Shown here piece by piece: positions 59,540 through 64,000 of a stretch of DNA of 64,000 nt (the first letter of the stretch is position 1; each line of letters begins with the position of its first letter). Made by a program: the position numbers and the translations under genes. Source of the stretch: Ascidiimonas aurantiaca. Its GTDB lineage: Bacteria > Bacteroidota > Bacteroidia > Flavobacteriales > Flavobacteriaceae. The stretch spans positions 186,001 through 250,000 of the forward strand of contig NZ_JBBEWR010000001.1 in NCBI RefSeq assembly GCF_037646345.1, written 5' to 3'. The notes under the pieces are model-generated. The model worked only from the letters and a program-made list of their open reading frames with translations. It had not been told where the DNA came from and made no database searches.

Positions 59540-61330
59540 ATGAGAACACGTTTTCTATTTGGGGTTTTCCTTGTAATTCCCGTTTTGATCTTTGCCCAGG
59601 ATGTACGTGAAAACTCTTCAATTTATGTAGAACCGGTAACCCTTTCTGAAGTAATGGAAAGTAGCGGTTTTAACCTTAATATCGGAGCAATTGTAAGTGA
59701 CCCCGAATATGGAGAGGGTCTTCAAAAATCAGCAGATGTATATGGTTTAAAGTTGGATCTTTTTGTTTCCGATGATCCTGAACTGAGGGAAACCATAGCC
59801 AAATCACTTATTAGCCAGAATAATACCTACATCATTATGGATGCACTTCCCGATGAAAATCTGGAAATCCTGAAAATGAATGCAGAAGCATCTGATATTA
59901 TTTTTGATAAAGTCATCCGTATTTCTCCGAAAAATTCACGAAGCCTTTTTGAAGAGGGTTTTGCAGCATTGAAAAAAGCAAGGGCAAGTATTGTTGACAG
60001 AATTCCCAAATACGATCAAATACTTCCTATAGCTTTTCCCATTTCTCCTATGCCAGACGATTTTTTTCAACCTTCAAAATTCCCTTACCCCAGTCCATTA
60101 GTACGGGTACCCAGAACTAATGAATCTTTAAGTGCATCGGTACACGCGCATACTTCCTGTAATATGGTAGCACAAACCGGTAACATGCTTCACTATACCA
60201 GTAATTTAGATAAAAATCTATTATTAATGGGTATGGAAGGTGGTAATCTTTCACTATATGCACGTCCTGGAGCAATAGAAAAATCCAAGATATCAGCAGT
60301 CATGACTTCGTGGGTCTTGAATATACAGAAAGATAAAGAGGCCCGTGAGATTCTTGTTGAAAATAATGGTATAGAATCATCCTTATTTCATGTGGGAATT
60401 CATGCTTTAGAGGAGTTATACGAATGTCTTAATAAGTGGAAAGAAAAAGAAATTATATCTGGATACCGACTCCTGGAAAATCAAAACCTGCTCCTAGAAA
60501 ACTGGAAAGGAAAGAACCGTATTCTGAAACCCGGAATGTTCTTGGTTGCTAACGATCACAGTTTAAATGGCTCTGCCATAATAGAAGGAACAGACCCTTA
60601 CGGGGCACTAACGATCGATTTCTTTAGTACACAGGCTTTTGTTCAACAACTGGTAGAAATAAAAAAAGAAAATGTCAGACAACGGGGTAGCACACCGTCG
60701 GGAGGTATTTTAAGTGCTTCCGGAGCTACAGTTGGTAATTATTTTGGTAGACCGTTAACTGAAGTTCTTGAAAAAGTACCACAGAAAGAAAGTCTGGTAC
60801 AACCATATATTCTTAATATTGAAGGAGGGTTCATGGCTGTAACTCCTCAAAATGGTAAGACTTTACCAGATACAGATGCATCTTTGGAAGGATTTTACCT
60901 GGATCTTAGAGGGCCCTTGACATCAGATCAAACCATACAGTTAGATACAGATAAAGAAACGTCTATTACCTTCAGGAGAACCATCATGAATTTTGACGAA
61001 GTAAACTATGCACTCAATACCCTTAAAACAATGGGCATAATTTCCGGATGGGATTATGAAGGTGCTCGCGGACAGGGACTTTATGCCAACATTGTTCTTT
61101 ATGATTTTCTCGGCAAGAACCGTAAATTCATGTCTTCACTTTGTATATGGCCAACAGATGAAATTCCCGATAGACCATTGGTTCGTTTTTATGTAGATGG
61201 TATGCAGCGTCTTAATTTTGGGTTCCTTTCCAGTAAGGGATGGCGACAGGAGTTTGTTGAAGTTCCTATGCGCATACCTCCGGTTCCCAGAGATATTGAT
61301 CTTTATTCAGGAATCAGCAAACTACGCTAA
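59540..61330 (+). CDS. Secreted protein of unknown function (596 residues)
   Basis: Signal peptide MRTRFLFGVFLVIPVLIFA precedes a 577-residue mature protein that I do not recognise. The frame runs back to 59489, but only ATG 59540 begins a signal peptide. Notable stretches: NEDL-like charged N-terminal region, VHAHTSCNMVAQTGNMLHY near residue 210, GMFLVANDHSLNGSAIIEG near 335, and aromatic C-terminal blocks. The two His and one Cys of VHAHTSC could bind metal or haem, but this is speculative. First gene of a cluster with a dihaem oxidoreductase, four bases downstream. Confidence 0.75.
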   Translation: MRTRFLFGVFLVIPVLIFAQDVRENSSIYVEPVTLSEVMESSGFNLNIGAIVSDPEYGEGLQKSADVYGLKLDLFVSDDPELRETIAKSLISQNNTYIIMDALPDENLEILKMNAEASDIIFDKVIRISPKNSRSLFEEGFAALKKARASIVDRIPKYDQILPIAFPISPMPDDFFQPSKFPYPSPLVRVPRTNESLSASVHAHTSCNMVAQTGNMLHYTSNLDKNLLLMGMEGGNLSLYARPGAIEKSKISAVMTSWVLNIQKDKEAREILVENNGIESSLFHVGIHALEELYECLNKWKEKEIISGYRLLENQNLLLENWKGKNRILKPGMFLVANDHSLNGSAIIEGTDPYGALTIDFFSTQAFVQQLVEIKKENVRQRGSTPSGGILSASGATVGNYFGRPLTEVLEKVPQKESLVQPYILNIEGGFMAVTPQNGKTLPDTDASLEGFYLDLRGPLTSDQTIQLDTDKETSITFRRTIMNFDEVNYALNTLKTMGIISGWDYEGARGQGLYANIVLYDFLGKNRKFMSSLCIWPTDEIPDRPLVRFYVDGMQRLNFGFLSSKGWRQEFVEVPMRIPPVPRDIDLYSGISKLR

Positions 61331-61333
61331 TAG

Positions 61334-62851
61334 ATGAATAAGATAAAAAAAGATATTGCCTTTGTAGTTTGGCTAGGGTTCATGTTCTTCATAATTGGTT
61401 GCGCCCATAAAATGGCAAATTATGCATACGTATCGCAAACCCCGCAGGATATTTATGAAATTGGTCATATCTCTATAAAAGATATTCAAAAGGGTAAATG
61501 GACATTAGAGCAATTACGTTTAGCAGGTGAACGACTTTTTGTAGCTCAGTTTACCAAAGATCGTGGTATGGGAAGACCCGGTGCTACAGGCAACCCCAAT
61601 CCTACGAGAAGACCTTTGGGCACAGAAGTACCGTTTACCCGAACAGCAGGTCCAGATGCCAATTCCTGTTTTAGCTGTCATCATTCACCCTCTGTAGGAG
61701 GAGCAGGTGATTTTACTTCTAATGTTTTTACAGGTTTGGGCTCCCGCCAGCCCATTATGTTCTCCACTGCTTCAGATTTTTCGGCAGAAAGAGGAACCCC
61801 CGAAATTAATGGGGCAGGTCTCATTGAATTACTGGCAAGAGAAATGACAGCAGATCTCCATCATATTAAAAAAGAAGTAAAAGAAAAAGCCTTGTCCACC
61901 GGGCAGAATATTCGGAGAGAATTAATTACCAAAGGAGTTTCTTTTGGGTATCTTACCGCAGAACCAGACGGCACCTTAAGGCTTCATGAAGTAGAAGGCA
62001 TAGATCGGGATCTGGTAGTTAGGCCCTGGGGACAAAAAGGGACAGTAACTTCTTTACGCACATTTACCGTAAACGCAGAAAATCTTCATCACGGACTCCA
62101 GGCAGAAGAGCGCTTTGGATATCACCTTACCGGCTCTATGGATTTTGACCGTGATAAAGTACGTAATGAGCTTACCGAAGGAGATATAACTGCACTTATT
62201 GTTTTTCAGGTAGGGCTCAATACGCCGGGAATAGTACTTCCCGCAGACAAAAAAGCACGTGAAAAAGTTAATAGAGGAAAAGTTATCTTCAATAATTCTA
62301 AATGTGCGAGCTGCCATATCCCGCAGTTAAAACTTAACAACCCTGTATTTGCAGAACCCGGCCCTTATAATCTGGAAGGAACCCTGCGAAATCATGAAAT
62401 AAAGAGCCCTTTGTTAATTGATCTTACCAAAGATATAGATCGCCCCAGACTCACAGAAACCAAAGAGGGTTACTATATGGTCAGGGCGTTTACTGATCTG
62501 AAACGACATAAAATATCAGATCCTGAAAGACCTCATTTTGGAAATGAAGTACTTGTAGAAGGTTTTACAGCAACTAATGAGTTTTTGACCAAACGTCTTT
62601 GGGCAGTAGGTAATACTGCTCCTTATGGACACAGAGGAGATCTTACGACCCTCAGAGAAGCTATCGAACATCACGGAGGAGAAGCACGTGCTTCGCGAAT
62701 TGAATTTGAAAAAATGACTTATGAAGATCAGGAAGCCATAATTGCTTTTCTGGAATCCCTTCAGATATTACCTCCAAATACCCGAAAAGGTATAGTATAT
62801 CAGGAAAAAACAAAAAAACTACCTTATCAAGAAACCACTCAAAATGAATAA
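61334..62851 (+). CDS. Dihaem oxidoreductase (DHOR/MauG-CcpA-like) lipoprotein
   Basis: A 505-residue c-type cytochrome with a signal peptide and lipobox IIGC (Cys23). Two haem-binding motifs are C112-F-S-C115-H116 (SCFSCHHSP) and C324-A-S-C327-H328 (KCASCHIPQ). The C-terminal GHRGDLTTLREAIEHHGGEA block near 435 is a typical DHOR/dihaem peroxidase segment. Family members act as peroxidases or oxidise partner proteins or thiosulfate; which applies here is unknown. It overlaps the next gene by eight bases. Confidence 0.88.
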   Translation: MNKIKKDIAFVVWLGFMFFIIGCAHKMANYAYVSQTPQDIYEIGHISIKDIQKGKWTLEQLRLAGERLFVAQFTKDRGMGRPGATGNPNPTRRPLGTEVPFTRTAGPDANSCFSCHHSPSVGGAGDFTSNVFTGLGSRQPIMFSTASDFSAERGTPEINGAGLIELLAREMTADLHHIKKEVKEKALSTGQNIRRELITKGVSFGYLTAEPDGTLRLHEVEGIDRDLVVRPWGQKGTVTSLRTFTVNAENLHHGLQAEERFGYHLTGSMDFDRDKVRNELTEGDITALIVFQVGLNTPGIVLPADKKAREKVNRGKVIFNNSKCASCHIPQLKLNNPVFAEPGPYNLEGTLRNHEIKSPLLIDLTKDIDRPRLTETKEGYYMVRAFTDLKRHKISDPERPHFGNEVLVEGFTATNEFLTKRLWAVGNTAPYGHRGDLTTLREAIEHHGGEARASRIEFEKMTYEDQEAIIAFLESLQILPPNTRKGIVYQEKTKKLPYQETTQNE

Positions 62852-63422
62852 ACTAATACCAACATATATAATATTCGTGTTGTTTTTTAATGTATTAGCT
62901 TTTACAGGATACACTCAATTGCGAGAGCATCACTCCACAGATAGCGATATTTATAAAGAGCGTATAAAAAGAGCTGAAAAGCGCTGTGAAACGGCGATGC
63001 AAAGAGCTAAGATAGCAGTGTTACGCATATACGCAGAATCCCAGGAAAAAAATGATTCCTTGTTGAAGGCAGTAAAACACTTTAGTACCACTTTACAATC
63101 TAAACCCCATTCGTGTACTCATGTAAGTGATTGTGTACTAAAAGCCTATAATGACTGCCGTGAAATAGCACAGATAAAGGAAGTTGTGGCCGCGTATCAG
63201 CTTCACTTACAAATAAAACGCCCCAAAAGTATAGGGGTGCCCTATTTTGCTAAAAATGTAATTAAAATACTTCCTGACCCTACTATTAAAGATATTACAT
63301 TTAAAAAAGCTTCCTTATATATTGATAAAGCTGCTTTTATAATGGAACAACATGCACAGTATATAGAGGTTGTTGCCGAACAGTTTGTAACTAGGTCAGA
63401 AATTAAAAAAAAAGTGAAATAA
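62844..63422 (+). CDS. Signal-peptide protein, apparently the N-terminal part of a frameshifted BNR protein
   Basis: A 192-residue protein with an N-terminal signal peptide (LIPTYIIFVLFFNVLAFTG, about 3-21) and a helical, Cys-containing mature part (RAEKRCETAMQRAK and SCTHVSDCVLKAYNDC). It ends with IKKKVK and TAA at a run of nine A. The following BNR frame has no start codon of its own. One more A in that run would fuse the two into one protein, so this is probably the N-terminus of a larger secreted protein. Confidence 0.7.
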   Translation: MNKLIPTYIIFVLFFNVLAFTGYTQLREHHSTDSDIYKERIKRAEKRCETAMQRAKIAVLRIYAESQEKNDSLLKAVKHFSTTLQSKPHSCTHVSDCVLKAYNDCREIAQIKEVVAAYQLHLQIKRPKSIGVPYFAKNVIKILPDPTIKDITFKKASLYIDKAAFIMEQHAQYIEVVAEQFVTRSEIKKKVK

Positions 63423-64000
63423 CAAAAACAGCATCCTTGTGGAAAAGTCTGGGGCCCGAACACATATTTAATGGAGAAGGGTATGACGGCAGTGCCATAA
63501 ACGTTTCGGGAAGAGTAACCCATACACTTATTACACCTAAAACAAAAAGCATATATGCAGGTACTGCTTCCGGAGGAGTCTGGAAATATATTCCTTTAAA
63601 AAATAAATGGAAACCGCTTACAGATTCTTTACCAGTCTCTGCCATAGGCACACTGGCGATGTATCCTCATAATGAAGCAGTGATATATGCCGGTACAGGA
63701 GAAGCTAACGTAGCTTACAGAGAATTGTTCATACCAAAAAAAAGTAGCATGTACGGAGATCGCGGAAAAGGCATACTCAAAACCAAAGACGGGGGAAATA
63801 CCTGGCAGCTGCTGGGTAGAGATATTTTTAAAGAAGCAGCATTTGCCAAAATAGCTATCAATCCGCTAAATCCTGAACATATATTGACAGCTACTACAAA
63901 AGGGTTGTTCCAATCATTAGATGCAGGAAGTACCTGGCAGCTAATACCCTTTTTTGAGGCAAAGAAAACTATACCGGTTACCGATGTGCACTTTACAGGA
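63407..64000 (+). CDS. BNR/Asp-box repeat protein, 5' open and running off the window
   Basis: Open in one frame from 63407 to the window end, in the -1 frame relative to the gene before it. The protein shows beta-propeller repeats: TKDGGNTWQLLG and SLDAGSTWQLI are Asp-boxes (S/T-x-D-x-G-x-T-W). GRVTHTLITPKTKSIYAGT and MYPHNEAVIYAGTGEA are propeller blades. No ATG, GTG or TTG lies in frame before conserved sequence except TTG 63437, and there is no signal peptide. Read as the continuation of the preceding protein. Similar VPS10/sortilin-like propellers occur in T9SS cargo. Confidence 0.78.

Noticed and set aside
1..64000. tRNA, rRNA, CRISPR arrays, insertion sequences and prophage genes
   Set aside because: Looked for and not found; no repeat-spacer pattern, transposase motif or tRNA-like cloverleaf was noticed.

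Overview
The window reads as the chromosome of a member of the Flavobacteriaceae (phylum Bacteroidota). The evidence is the low-GC coding style, several upstream boxes of the Bacteroidota form TAnnTTTG, a PorX-type regulator of the type IX secretion system, an LpxC-FabZ fusion, a CarboxypepD_reg/TonB-dependent receptor, and GG-leader peptides with the lysine-rich leader typical of flavobacteria. No rRNA, tRNA, CRISPR array, insertion sequence or phage gene was found. Assignments come from reading the sequence; no database search was run.

Layout. 1-4.4 kb: 5' part of aroB, proline dehydrogenase, alanine dehydrogenase, two small membrane proteins and a 49-residue lipoprotein. 4.5-7.7 kb: tsaE, porX and a divergent HD-domain phosphohydrolase. 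7.8-13.5 kb: a lipid A block (lpxD, lpxC-fabZ, lpxA, efp, a second lpxD-like gene) followed by sucD. 13.6-18.2 kb: fabG, a YbjQ protein, a VWA membrane protein, an SPFH protein and a helix-hairpin-helix membrane protein.

18.4-26.1 kb: a complete histidine operon, hisG-GNAT-hisD-C-B-H-A-F-IE. It is preceded by an 18-residue leader peptide with four His codons and a strong terminator, so it should be controlled by classical attenuation. 26.1-27.8 kb: cysM and serine acetyltransferase. 28-35.6 kb: mixed metabolic and membrane genes (DUF2461, an aldehyde dehydrogenase, DUF72, an MscS channel, an M19 dipeptidase lipoprotein, TauE/SafE).

35.7-37.2 kb: six tandem paralogous GG-leader precursor peptides of lanthipeptide-like type. 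Four share a Thr-Ser-Arg/Cys core, and no maturation enzyme or exporter is in the window. This is the most novel-looking feature. 37.4-41.4 kb: glgA-glgC and a glycosyltransferase. 41.5-43.6 kb: a lipoprotein M49 peptidase. 43.9-52.7 kb: a molybdoenzyme operon with a two-subunit isoquinoline-oxidoreductase-type hydroxylase, moaD, moaE, moaA, moaC, a MoeB-rhodanese fusion, moeA, xdhC and a MocA-like cytidylyltransferase, so enzyme and cofactor are made together.

52.9-59 kb: CarboxypepD_reg proteins, a TonB-dependent receptor, a sigma-70-like protein and a DUF1842 protein. 59.5-64 kb: a secreted protein of unknown function, a dihaem oxidoreductase lipoprotein, and a signal-peptide protein. The last appears to be joined to a BNR-repeat protein through a one-base frameshift at a run of nine A residues.
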